From: Flaccisagitta enflata
Taxonomy: Eukaryota; Chaetognatha; Sagittoidea; Aphragmophora
Length of the DNA stretch: 64,000 bases
Assembly: GCA_965153355.1 (NCBI GenBank)
Contig: OZ231127.1
Coordinates: 47,926,001-47,990,000, forward strand
Direction: 5' to 3'
Shown here: positions 48,086 to 60,125 of the stretch, piece after piece
Position numbering within the stretch: the stretch's first letter is position 1
How the letters are laid out: each line of letters starts with the position of its first letter
The notes under the pieces: generated by a model
What the model saw: the letters and a program-made list of their open reading frames with translations, nothing else
The model's database searches: none
Told to the model about the DNA's origin: nothing
Made by a program: the position numbers and the translations under genes

Positions 48086-49254
48086 TAGGGATGTGGGAGC
48101 GATTGACCGCTTCCAATATGGAGGATGGGATAGCTACTAGTCACTGTCCGCCAGAACACGGAATGGGTTGTCTTGAAATGATCGTCTACAACTCTGGTAG
48201 GTTTTGAGTCCTTGTGCTATGTATAATACAAATCTAAAAAGAACTAAATCATTTTTGGGGCGCTTTTTGAAATATTTACAAAAAAATAAAACAAATTTAG
48301 AACATTTTTCATTATAACTCTTTGTGATGACTTATTTCAGTATTTTTGACCGCAGATTTGGCTTGCGGTTTGTTTGATATGTCACACTATATATTTTTGA
48401 AAAAAATAAAAATAAAAGCTTATTCTTTTATAAAATCATTAAAAATTAATGTATTTCATAGCAATATGATGAAAAAATTAACTTTTTATTTCTTTTTCAA
48501 AAGTATAGTGTGACATATCAAAGGAACCGCAAAGCACTCTTTAAAACCGAATCTGCAGATCACCACAAAGAGTTATGACGAAAAATGTACTAGATTTACA
48601 CCATTTTTGCATATATTTCAAAAAGCGCCCCAAAAGTGATTTAGTTTCCTTTAGATCTACACTCTTTGTTTCTTATAAGAACATCACTTTTTTTCGAAGG
48701 CTTCATGTTCTTATTTTCAAGGCCAAATGAAGCCTTCAACGTTCTTAGAGCGTTCTTAATTTCAAATACTACATAAACTATCGGAAACCTTATATAATAC
48801 TATCACTCAAATATACTAAATATTTTTCAATCAAATACTGTTTAAACAAATGACAATCATTAAAGTCTAGGTCTATTTTCATGATATTTATCTGAAAATT
48901 ATAGAATACTATCTTAAACATATTAAAATTTAAATGTTTTCTTAATGTTTTTTAAATATCATCGTAAACAAATTTTTTTCTCTCAAGATTTGAAGCCTTT
49001 GTATGTTCTTAAGATGTTCTTAATTTTGGGGCCATTCGAAGCCCTGATGTTCTTATAAACAAGGTTCTTATTAAAAAAAAAGAGTGTATATTGTACACAC
49101 TACAATGACCCTAAAACTATCAAAGTGAGAGACGATCATTCTCCCTCAACTCATTCCGTGTTTTGGCTGGTAGCGTATAGTATTTGAACTACAAAATGGA
49201 AGCGGAAGCGGAAGCGGTGGAAGCAGCAAAAAATCGACCGCTTCCACATCCCTA
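48086..49254. mobile_element. hAT-like non-autonomous element (1169 bp) with 8-bp target duplication
   Basis: Terminal inverted repeats TAGGGATGTGGGAGCG / TAGGGATGTGGAAGCG are flanked by a perfect 8-bp direct repeat, CTTTTAGA (48078-48085 and 49255-49262). An 8-bp duplication is the hAT hallmark. The interior contains another palindrome (48245-48645) and TTCTTATAAGAAC-type repeats (48675-49085), with no transposase frame. Confidence 0.85.
48245..48645. mobile_element. Palindrome nested in the hAT-like element
   Basis: 'tcatttttggggcgcttttt' through 'gatatgtcacactatat' is mirrored at 48500-48645. The axis lies near 48445. Confidence 0.7.
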
Positions 49255-49409
49255 CTTTTAGAAGAGAAAAAAATATTCCTTTGAAAGGGCCGCTCCCTAA
49301 TCATGAAATATCTCTCTCAATTCAAAGAGCAATAAAAATTATGATATCATCACGTACAGTGCAGTGGAGCAACGCTAGAGCGCACCCGCTATTAAGGCAT
49401 GCCCACTTA

Positions 49410-50187
<778 letters not shown>

Positions 50188-50236
50188 TAAAGCATACAAC
50201 TCGCTGTCTCATAGTTATTTCTCATAGTTATTTTCA

Positions 50237-50405
50237 TACTGGGATGGACGGACGGAAACCAGAGAAAATTGCCCTATGTGGGATCAAAGGTCATCGGCCC
50301 CTCCGGGGCCACTGCCCAAAAAGACTAATTTTGAAAAAAAATTCCGACAGGCGGACCAAATGATGGACCGACATACCAACGTGTAGAGCCGCATATCCGC
50401 GACTA
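50237..50405 (-). mobile_element. Family F terminus and family A-type fragment
   Basis: GGATGGACGGACGGAAACC, GGTCATCGGCCCCTCCGGGG, CCACTGCCCAAAAAG (reverse family F end), then GGACCGACATACCAACGTGT, AGAGCCGCATATCCGCGACT, AAAAAC. Confidence 0.6.
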
Positions 50406-50506
50406 AAAACAAAGCAAAACAATACAAACCTTTATACCAACCTGAGCACAGGTGCGTCTTTTATCCTTGATTTGCGTTGTAGTGTTAATTTGTACATAAC
50501 ATACAG

Positions 50507-52958
50507 GTCATGCACGGAGCTTGATTACAAGAAGAACTCACAACTCCGATATGATTCACCAATACCGACCGAGGGCAAGTTCTCCTCGAAAGATATGTCT
50601 CACTTTTCATCGATGGCCATCTGCCAAACTTACATCGAAAATAGACCTCAAAAAGTGATGATAAACATAACAAAGGTTGACTCCCGATGCGCGCCCTCGC
50701 TTCATTCAACGGACTGCGCTAGCGTTACCCACGACTGCATGATCTTTCGACAATGTTATGACGATCTTCTACTTCAATTTAGGACACTCCACCATGGGAA
50801 CCACTTCAGGTGTCGGGATGAAGGCTATCATCCTCCGCATTTGATGCACACGATGCCAGATTTGAAGATTACGATTTTAACCCAATTAAAGTATCTTAAA
50901 CTTCCGCCTGGGTTCAGGTCACCCCTTGATCGTCTTTTAGGCCATCCAAAGTGTTTACAATCATACCCAAATCTCAAAATACGATTTTTACCGTTTAGTC
51001 ACGTGGAATGCAAGGAGGTTTTACACATGCCTCATTCCAACTGCGTCTCGTTCCAGGAAAATTGCGACCAACTGCTTTCTTGTCTCATAAATCGACAGAT
51101 AAGTTGTGATTATCCTCAATTAATTTCAAAATCGGTTCCTGATTCATGCTCACATTGGGCTATTGATTTGTGGATAAAGGGTCGTACTCAAAATGGACAG
51201 AATATACTGACATGCAGAAATCACATCATCGACGACGTTCTGGAGAATCAATGCGCATATCAGCAAAAATTTTGCCAGAGGTTAGAGCGGTGCCTCCGCA
51301 AATCTGCTTGCATACTCATGCCGACACATGTTTTTCAAACATTATCAATACTTTCGCCTAACAGCTCAACTAAAAATATAGGCGACCATGGTCAATCCGA
51401 CTTGACAGAATACTTTACAACTACGCCTGAGTCAATGAATGATAAAAAAGTATTTCACTGCAACCAAGTTTTGGGGTTTCCAAAAGGCGTCAGCTTAACG
51501 TTCGATTCCTCCAAGTGGAATTGCAAAAAATCTTACCGGTCTTTTTCCCTGTCGTGCCAAGAGTATCGGCGATTGTGCGAAAGTATCGCGCGATGCATCA
51601 AGCAGACTGACTCTGCCACCGTAACCAATCACTCCTTACGATTGATTGACTGCGAAGGCCCATTGGAAGCAAGACGTTCCAGAGCTTTCTGCGTCAAAGT
51701 ACCCATAATTTTGAAAATGAAAAAGCACCGACGATACTTAAAAGACTGCACATATTCCTCTCAAACAGAACTCTATTATTATGTCGATCCGCGGCCATAT
51801 GACGCATTCTGTTGCCAAAAGGCCTATGAGGGCACCAACTTGGGCATTCCCACCATAAGAATAATCAATTGTACCAAGCAGGGGCTGATTTGTGACACCA
51901 TCATGAAATGTTATCTCAACTTCGAGTTGACGATACTGAAGCTGCTCGAGATGTTCAACATCAAATGCATATGGGCGCCGCAACTGTGTTTTTGCATCAT
52001 TGGCGTATTGAACAATATAGTATCGTTCTCAAGTCGGCTCGTCACTCGAAAAATCTACAAGATTTTGGGCGTGAAACTCACTTTGGAGATATTCGTTATG
52101 ATAGTCTCCATGATGTACGTCGCCTTTGATTTCGTTTCGAGAAAAGATGGAGTTCCGGTACAATTGCAATGGATCAGAGATGGAATCCTCAAATGGATCA
52201 TGTACCTTCTTGCTTCCTTACAATCCATCGCCAGCATCACCAACTGTTGCTACCTGGCTCTCATCGCGAAATATCCTTTAGTCATCAAGGAAATCAAGGT
52301 CAAACTGATGTTGGTATTTCAAGTGGGCATCGTCGCGGCGATCTTGTACCACATTCCTCGTCTCTTCTTGGATCTACGAATGTCGACTTCACTTTGCAGT
52401 TTATTCAGCGCCGACAAGTTTGTGTATTCTTATACGTTGGAGTATCAGAAGCTCAAAGCGGAGAGCTCCACACTCCGGCATTCTTCCACCAAAACGCCGT
52501 TAACAACGGACGACTTCTTCTCCCAATTTCACGAGTCTTGTCACTCGTTTTACACCAAATTGAAATCATCCAACGCTTATTTGCTTTACAACGTGGTTCT
52601 CGATAGTCTTTTCTGTCACGTTTTCCCGTTGGTCATCGTCACAGTTTCTATGATCATTTTCGTCAACGAAGTCGGCAAAGCCATCAAAAGGCGCGAAGAA
52701 ATGAATTTCCACGGGAAACGGTTGAAAGTGGTCAACGCCGGGTTTGTCATGTTTATCGTACAATCTACGGCTATGGCTATCAGGCATGTCTCGATGGTGT
52801 TTACTTCATTCTTCATATGGTACAATGACCAAGACAATGTCTTTTTGATATCTACTTTAGAGGAGCAATTTTCCGTTTACGTTTTCATCACTGTCGTCAC
52901 TATGACAGCCAGTAATTTTCTTACATCTCTTTCTTCTCTGTTCTTTCACAAAAAATGA
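50507..52958 (+). CDS. Seven-transmembrane receptor with five GAS1/GFR-alpha-like Cys modules (5'-incomplete)
   Basis: One 2.45-kb exon opens after an acceptor (ACATACAG|GTCATG) and ends at TGA 52956-52958, encoding about 816 residues. The open frame upstream to 50472 has no ATG, so the leader must be in an earlier exon. Numbering from the frame start at 50472: residues 14-503 form a Cys-rich ectodomain with five exact C-x6-C-x5-C motifs starting at Cys82, 191, 261, 362 and 467, each preceded by paired cysteines and repeating about every 70-110 residues. This spacing equals that of the first three cysteines of GDNF-receptor/GAS1 domains. Seven hydrophobic segments follow: about 505-522, 532-555, 573-599, 611-633, 702-733, 754-783 and 801-825. 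TM1 has GVLNN (N1.50-like), TM3 ends AKY instead of DRY, TM7 has ASNFLTSL instead of NPxxY, and the tail is only about four residues (HKK). The second extracellular loop is long (about 68 residues). Four N-glycosylation sequons lie outside. Ligand unknown. Confidence 0.85.
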
Positions 52959-53029
52959 AATGTTAACTGTTGTAGATAGTCACGAACTAATAGAGTTGTA
53001 GGTTTGATATAGGTTTTGCTTGGTTTATT

Positions 53030-53090
53030 TTAGGCGCTTTGTCTGTCCGTCGGTCGGTCCATTGGCCGGTCGGTCACACTTTCTCCTCTT
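53030..53090 (+). mobile_element. Family A/B 5' fragment
   Basis: TTTTAGGCGCTTTGTCTGTC, CGTCGGTCGGTCCATTGGCC, GGTCGGTCACAC. Located about 70 bp after the receptor stop codon. Confidence 0.55.
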
Positions 53091-53669
53091 TTTCCGTTTT
53101 TCTGGAATCGGACGACACAATTCAGTTTCGATTTTGTCGTTTCCTCACTCACTGACTGAACTTATTTTATGAATTTTTTCTTGTAGAAGATAGGTCCAAA
53201 TGTTGCAATTATTTTATATGACGCGTTTGACAATCAGCTTTTGGATTTTGATCGTTAACTATTTTCTTTTTTCTATTCTGTTGATTTTCTTTTCCACTTC
53301 GCCATCGGCGATCACAGCCACTTTCTAACCATTTTTACGAAGAATAGGGATTTTGTGCTAGTTAACAAAAACGTTTTGAAGCTCACCATGTATTCTATTT
53401 CACACGTCATTGTTTACCAAATGGCGTTTTAACGTTTCCCGGCAAACACTTAGCCCCCCCCCCCTGGTTTATTTGTCCTCGTGGTTTCTGTCAATTTTGG
53501 TGTTCTTTTGATTCTGTTAAACAAAATTTGAGGGGTTACAACGAAAAGAGAGAGGAAAACCCCGTAACAAAGGTGAAAAATATGCGCAAAAAGACATTGG
53601 TAGAGGAGTATTAAAAATCAACCAAAACAGTAAAGTAAGTCAGAATTGTAGGCGGAAAAATAACGGGCA

Positions 53670-53878
53670 GCTCTCAATGCTCTGCCTTTATGAAAATGGT
53701 CTACCAAGTAAAGTTGAGGAATTTCAATTAATGCAGGAGACCCTCGAGTACAAATTTTATTTGATATCCTAGGATTTACTGAAACTCATTTAAATGCGGT
53801 CTCTGAAAAATTACTAGGAGATTATAAATGGGCTGCTAATTCAAGAAAAGTAAGCAAATGGGGCGGGGTTGCCATTTA
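53670..53878 (+). pseudogene. Non-LTR retrotransposon (LINE) endonuclease remnant
   Basis: In two overlapping frames the sequence gives SMLCLYENGLPSKVEEFQ..., then FDILGFTETHLNAVSEK, and WAANSRKVSKWGGVAIYT. ETHL and GGVAIY are typical motifs of the apurinic-type endonuclease domain of L2/CR1-like LINEs. One frameshift is needed (near 53755), and the domain stops at the TA where the MITE at 53881 begins. No reverse transcriptase part is seen. Confidence 0.75.
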
Positions 53879-53880
53879 TA

Positions 53881-54290
53881 CTACGCGAATCAAAAAAAAA
53901 GCCGCACCCTTTTGTAGCTAAGTGGAAGAGACACAAAAAATTAATTTAAAATTTTTTGTTCAACTGATTTTAAAGATTTTTGAATTTTCTTTCATTCTAG
54001 ACCTATCCCAGGTCTGTATCTCAAACTGTTTAGGAGATAGAGCTTGCCAAAGGGAACCTCTCTTTTGCAAAAATGCTCATTTTTGAATAGGATTGCAAAA
54101 CTGGAAGTGGCAATGTTTTTACTCTTTTTTATGCCATTTCTAAACGAATAAAGCTAGAAATACCAGATTGAAGCCAAATGAAAGATCTTTTTGAGATCTT
54201 CAAAATGGTCTAAAATTTTGTTTGATTATTTTGAAGTCTGATATGATAAATTGCCATTTAAAAGTGCGGCTTTTTTTTTTATTCGCGTAG
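53881..54290. mobile_element. TA-flanked MITE (410 bp) inserted in the LINE remnant
   Basis: CTACGCGAATCAAAAAAAAA, GCCGCAC at the left is inverted at the right end (GTGCGGCTTTTTTTTTTATT, CGCGTAG). TA lies at 53879-53880 and 54291-54292. Confidence 0.85.
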
Positions 54291-54370
54291 TATTAGGCCC
54301 AGTCAGACCTTTAAAGGCCGGACTGATACAGACATCTTTGAGAAGGGTGTATTTGAGTCAGTTTTTGTAG

Positions 54371-54697
54371 AGGTCCTCATCGTTCACGTCGTCTGCGTTT
54401 CTCGGCTGGTCTGGCATCTGTCGCGCGGCCAGCGGCGTGGAAAGGCCAACATTAGCGGCCAAGACGCGATTGATCAAGAGGTAAGCAATTTCTAAGTATT
54501 GTTGGCATTCTTTTTTCAGATCCATTCATCCATTAATTCATTCATTCATTCATTCATTCATTCATTCATTCACTCGTTTCTTCATTTGTTAGCTCATTCA
54601 TCATTAGAAATCATGTCTTTTAACAGAAAGTTCGAATAAGCGGATTTGAAAGGAAGGAAGTTCTTCGCTTCAAATCTCTCTTTCGTGGATTACGGAG
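54371..54697 (+). CDS. Two candidate exons of an unrecognised gene
   Basis: 54371-54480 follows TTTTTGTAG and ends GATCAAGAG|GTAAGC, encoding EVLIVHVVCVSRLVWHLSRG and QRRGKANISGQDAIDQE. 54627-54697 follows TTTTAACAG and ends TACGGAG|GTGATT, encoding KVRISGFERKEVLRFKSLF. The junction is phase 0 on both sides. After 54697 two frames stay open for about 290 bp: one Pro/Arg-rich, one Ser/Ala-rich beginning after an in-frame TGA. Splice signals and phase are the only support, and I recognise no family. Confidence 0.35.
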
Positions 54698-54990
54698 GTG
54701 ATTTTCCACCTCCGTTATTCCACGACACCTCGATTTCGAGGCCAGCACCAAGGCCAGCTCCGAGGCAGCCGGACCGGCGAGACCCGGAGGAGACGATTCC
54801 TTCACCGCCTCTTCCATTGTTTGCGCCGGCGCTACTGCTCACCACTTTGGCGATGGTGAAGCGGGGAGCAGCGATAGCTCCAGTTATTGTTCGGCTGTTT
54901 CGGGGCTTAGTCAAGCTTCAAAACCAAGCACTTTATTACAGGCAATACAATGCCACGACTAGGCCCATAGCAGTGGTCCAAGGGTAACTG
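54698..54990 (+). other. G/C-rich segment with open frames and a hairpin, unresolved
   Basis: The start forms a stem TACGGAGGTG / CACCTCCGTT around 54691-54715. The downstream frame IPRHLDFEASTKASSEAAG, ..., GDGEAGSSDSSSYCSAVSG looks protein-like but is cut from the exon before by a TGA. It could be an alternative exon, a 3' UTR or decayed coding DNA. Confidence 0.3.
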
Positions 54991-55528
54991 CCTTATATCC
55001 AAGTTTGCCTTCCCGCGTTTCATTATTAGGATCTGATCGTAGATGTGATAGCGATTGATCGCTTTTTTTTCTTCTTCATTTTCATCTTTGTTCTATAGAC
55101 TTAGCATTCATTGATTGTCTGTCATTAAATTTAATTTTGTAGGTGCTCTTTAGCACCTTGACGTTAAGTTTTCGTCCTGTTGTCTTTCAAAAGTGTTACT
55201 GCTTAAATCATGCTAACTGGCAGCTGTTTGTTGTGACAATGTCATTCATTTCTATTCTTATTTTGCTTTCATTGTCGTTCTTTACATACCTTCACTGCCA
55301 TTGTGCATTTGGCATAAAGAATAGATGTATTAAAAAAGATTTCGAATTCTCTTTTTTTGTTAAAAAAAAAGATAGTCAGGCGGCTATTAGTTAGTTAGTG
55401 GCTAATCGTGGTTCAGTCTGTTACTTGTATGAATAGCAACTGTAACATTTAGTCTGTCCGTCGAATTATATAATGTATACTATCTCAAACAGAACGTCTC
55501 CTTTATTTGAGGAAAATATACTCTTTTG

Positions 55529-56731
55529 CACGCCCCTTCTTAACTGAGGTAACTTTTTAAAAATTCCTCAGCATCGCCACCCATGCAGAGCTGTTATATA
55601 CATGTAGACGAATGTATCCATGCAAAAAACAAAAAATTCTGTTGGGAATTTTACGAGAAAATGCCGTTAAATGCCGTAAAAAGCCGTAAAAATGGCATTT
55701 TTGACTGTTATATCGGATTTAACTGATTTAGAAACAGCGACTCTCATCGGATAATGCTGACATGGTACTGACACACATTCATGCAAAGATTCAAGTGAAG
55801 CCGTCACCATAGGATATCATTTTATGCCGTAAAATGCCGTAAAAATGGCGTTTTTGACTGTTATATCGGATTTAACTGATTCAAAAACAGCTACTCTTGT
55901 CAGATAATGCTGAAATGGCACTGACACATATTCTCACGTAGAATCTAGTAAAGCCGTCATCATAGGATATCATTTTATGCCGTAAAATGCTGTAAAATGC
56001 CGTAAAAATGGCATTCTTGACCATTATATCAGATTTAACTGATTTAAAAACAGCGACTCTTGTCTGTTAATGCTGACATGGCACTGTCACACATTCACGC
56101 AGAGATTCAAGTAAAGCCGTCACCAAAGGGTATCATTTTATGCCGTAAAGTGCCGTAAAATGCCATAAAAATAGCATTTTTGACCGTTATATAAGATTTA
56201 ACCGATTCAAAAACAGCTACTCTAATCAGCTAATGTTGAAATGGCACTGGCGCATATTCACACTAAGATTCAAATAAAGCGGTCACCATAGGGTATCATT
56301 AATTGCTGTAAAATGCCGTTATATGCCGCAATTTGCCATGAAAATGGCATTTTTGACCGTTATAATGTATTTGACTGATTCAAAAACAGCGACTTCTGTG
56401 TGATGATGCTAATATGGTACTGACACCATAGGGTATCATCTTGAAATGCCATTAGAAGTGCATTTTTGACCGTATTTTCGATGATACCATCTCATTAAGC
56501 ATGACATTCACTTGAGAACTACCAGAAAATGGATATTGTGGCATAATGCGCTGACATATTTGTGTTTCAAAGTGAAGCGGCAAAATTTGAGGTCGTAATT
56601 TGCCGTTGGTATTTTTTGGCAATTTTTAAGGTGAATCTGCCCAAGAAATTGCCCATCCAGATTAGGCGCTGAGAAACATTCAATTAGACTCGTCATCAAT
56701 TAATCTAGAGTGTTTCTCTTTCATGAGGCGC

Positions 56732-56817
<86 letters not shown>

Positions 56818-56971
56818 CTCTCTCAAAAAATCAAGCACTCGCAAAATGTGGTCCTTATTAATGGCGTTTTCATCTATGGCAGATTGAAAGAGAATTGAAA
56901 TGTCACTTTGCGCAAGCGTTTGTATGCGTGTTGGCGTTTGCGTGTACATGTTTGAGAATGCGCATGCGCAT

Positions 56972-57028
<57 letters not shown>

Positions 57029-57029
57029 A

Positions 57030-57082
<53 letters not shown>

Positions 57083-58100
57083 TATGTGTGTATGTATGTG
57101 TGTGTGTGTGTAAGTGTGTGTTTGAAATGCCTTTTTAATGGCAATTTACGGCATATTGATATATAGAATGAAAGCGTGTTGACTCAGGTTTTTGCATGGT
57201 TAGTTCCCAGTGCCTCATCATCAATGTTATATCAATTTCTGACAAAAGGAGCAGTACCCACTAAATCATCAAGATCATCATATTACAGCCCTTAACGGCA
57301 TTTTAATCAGACTCAATCATAACGCTATACTTTGAAATTGTAACAAGTGAGTCTCAGGCCTAAATCTCCACATTCTAGTTTTTTTTTTAAAGAAATGTTG
57401 TGGTATCTTAGTGACAAACACCTGAAAAATGGTGAAAAATGCTGAGTTTACGGCATTTTTATGGCAAAAAAATGATATCAAGTGGGGACGGGCTAACCTG
57501 AGTATTTGCATATATACATTCTAGGGCTATTTTGTCATTGTCTAAACAATATATGATGAGTGTAGAGGTGTTTTCAGCAAATTTGCCCCAAAAAATGCCA
57601 AAAATGCTATCTTTACGGTGATTTATGATCTTTTACGGCATTTAATTGAGACTAATTATCTGAGCTATGATTTGCAATTTATAAATGTGAGTGTCCTAGG
57701 CCCAAATACCTATTTTCTGGCACTTAATGAGTTACTGTCAACCTTCCTGAGAGGCTAAGACCGAAAAAACGGTCAAAAAGGAATTTTTAACGGCAAATTA
57801 CGGCACGAAATTATGTCTAATGGTGACGTCTTTACCTCAGTCTCTGCAGATATGTGTCACTGTGCTAGATCAACACTGTTGGGCTACAGCCGCTGTTTTC
57901 AAGCTAGTTTAACATGACAAAATGATCAAAAATGCTATTTTACGGCTTTTTACGGCATTTAACGGCATTTTCTCGTAAAAATCCCAACAGAATTTTTTGT
58001 TTTTTGCCTGTTTACATTCGTCAACATCTATATAACAGCCCTGCATTGGTGGCAATGCTGAGGAATTTTTAAAAAGTTACCTCAGTTAAGAAGGGGCGTG
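55529..58100. mobile_element. 2.57-kb palindromic element with tandem-repeated arms
   Basis: CACGCCCCTTCTTAACTGAG, GTAACTTTTTAAAAATTCCT at the left is inverted at 58060-58100. Both arms contain the inverse pair 'aattttacgagaaaatgccg' and 'cggcattttctcgtaaaaat'. The left arm holds about five units of roughly 165 bp (gccgtaaaatgccgtaaaaa, ..., ttaactgattcaaaaacag; 55670-56480); the right arm has their degenerate inverses. A (CA)n tract at 56733-56812 and a (GT)n tract at 56972-57110 lie near the axis in opposite orientation. Confidence 0.8.
56733..57115. repeat. (CA)n and (GT)n microsatellites in inverted orientation
   Basis: (CA)n 56733-56812 and (GT)n 56972-57110 sit on either side of the axis of the 2.57-kb palindrome, so they are probably arm-borne copies of one microsatellite. 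Confidence 0.95.
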
Positions 58101-58103
58101 TTT

Positions 58104-58200
58104 GGGCAGCGGCCCCGAAGGGGACAAAGTCTTGTAGAACACAGGGGGACTTTTGTTTGTTCGTTCGTCGGTCCGTTCGTCCTTTTGAGCCTCCCCCCAT
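58104..58200 (+). mobile_element. Family F left terminus
   Basis: GGGCAGCGGCCCCGAAGGGG, ACAAAGTCTTGTAGAACACA, GGGGGACTTTTGTTTGTTCG, then (GTCC)-like DNA and CCTCCCCCC. Confidence 0.75.
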
Positions 58201-58239
58201 GCATATCTTCAGCTAGCATGTAAAAAAAAAAAAAATCTT

Positions 58240-59465
58240 TGAGGGTGGCAAAAAAAAAGTGATTTCTATGTAAAATTGCATCAGGAATCCATTTTTGATG
58301 TTTTTAGGGCCCTACGAGGGGGCCCCTAGAAACGCACCAAAAAAAACAGCCAAAAATAGCTTATTTTGGCTATTTTTGTTGAAAATTTTTTGCTTAATGA
58401 GACCCCAACCCCCAAATTTTTTTGGTGGTAATACTTCTTGATGTAAGAGACTGAAAAAAAAAATGATCATCATGGTAAGTGATGGTTGGGTTACCTAAAA
58501 AGGCCCAAAAAGGGCCTGTAAAACATAAAAATATTACTTTTTATTGTTGCGCGTCTAAAAATGCTTGGATTCCTACAAAATTTGAAATGGAACTTTACTC
58601 ATTTTTATGCAGCAAGCTTCCTGCAAAAATTACCAGTGCCACTTTTGAACAACTTCATGTTGAAGTATACTAAAAAAAACAAAATTCGACCAAAAAAAAC
58701 CAATTTTTGAGTTTTCTTACATGAAAACACTATTTCAAGGTCCCTGAATCAATTTTTTTTTGAAAATGGTTAGTCATGCATCTTGGGAGATCCCAGAAAA
58801 AATTTCAGCAGATATTTCCAAAAAAAGGCCGAGTTATTACGGTTCAAAATGACCTGGTAAATGAAAAAAAACACAATTTTGTAACTTCAAGGCTGTGGTA
58901 CTGAAAAATCATACTGAAAGTAACTGGAAAATAGACATATTAAAAAGAAAATGCACGGGGAATCCATTACTGGTGGTTTTTTAAATAACACTGGTTTAAA
59001 TGAAAATGAAAATTGAATTTACAGAGGTGGGGGGGCAATTTTGTGGATTTCTATTTTTTTTCATGAAACACTCCAATTAAGGAACCAAAAATTAACAGTG
59101 AGCTTTTTGCATTAAATGCAAAGTTCTATTTCAATTTTTTGATGAAATCCAAGCATTTTTAAAGCACAATGAATAAGAAATTTGTATCATTGTTTTATCA
59201 CCCGTTTTTGGGCCTTTCAGGTACCCCAAACATCACCTACCATCATGATTCTTTTTTTCAGTCTCTTTCATCAAGAAGTATTCTTACCTTAAATTTTAGA
59301 AGGTTGGAGTCTCATTGATAAATTTCTTTTTACCAAATATAGCAAAAACAGGCCATTTATGGAAAGTCTTTTTGGTGCGTTTTTAGGGGCCCCCTTATAG
59401 GACCCTTAAACCATCTGAAATAGATTCACCATGCATTTTTAAATACATTTAACTTTTTTCCAGTT
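58240..59465. mobile_element. 1.2-kb palindrome, possible core of a family F element
   Basis: The left arm ('agggccctacgagggggccc', 'taatgagaccccaaccccca', 'acttcttgatgtaagagact') is repeated inverted at 59200-59460 and throughout. The axis lies near 58850, where 'agtaactggaaaatagac' and its inverse lie. It begins right after a family F end, but no right-hand family F end follows 59465. Confidence 0.7.
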
Positions 59466-59610
59466 ACTCTTAGTAGAATTTTTCATGCAAACAGCCTCTT
59501 TACTTTTTTTATTAACCAGGTCATTTCAAACAGTACTAGCATTTTCTAAAAACATCTGCTTAAATTTTTTCTGGGACCTTTAAAGATACATGAGAAACCA
59601 TTTAGAAAAA

Positions 59611-60125
59611 ACAAGGCCAACACCTATAAGTCGCGTGCGAGACATAGATAACTTATGATGACTCAAATTGACTTAAAATGACTTAAGATGACTGAAAATA
59701 ACTTAAAAAGACATAAAATGATGATAAATGACTTATAGGACTAAATTGACTTACAATGACTTACGATAACTTAGAATGACTTAGAATGACTAAAAATGGC
59801 CTAAAATGACTAAGAATAACTAAAAGTAATAAAAAGAATAATGTTTGACCAACGGACTGACGCACTATGGAATAGGCCCTTAATAACCGCAAGAAATAAC
59901 CTACCGAGTCGCAATTTGAAAATTTCATGATTTTTCACCGCAGCGTGGTGGTTCATGGTCTGAATTTCTAATTTGACTATTTGTTCGGGCCTAAAAGTGC
60001 TTTTCAATACCCTTAACTTACCTTGTTACTATGGTTACCAGGCCCTTGTAAAAAAATGTGCAAAAAACAGCATTTGTCATTGAAGCATTGAGTACAGAAA
60101 ATTTTCAGTCACATGTACGCGCTTT
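59611..60125 (-). mobile_element. Family A element with AATGACTTAA core
   Basis: AAACAAGGCCAACACCTATA, AGTCGCGTGCGAGACATAG, then about 15 aatgacttag units to 59835, then TGACCAACGGACTGACGCAC. The left terminus is the same as in 14483-14653. The other end (TCAGTCACATGTACGCGC near 60105-60122) is worn. Confidence 0.6.

Noticed and set aside
50472-50506. Start of the receptor at the TTG at 50472
   Set aside because: Eukaryotic initiation at TTG is unlikely; the ACATACAG acceptor at 50506 makes the segment before it intron.
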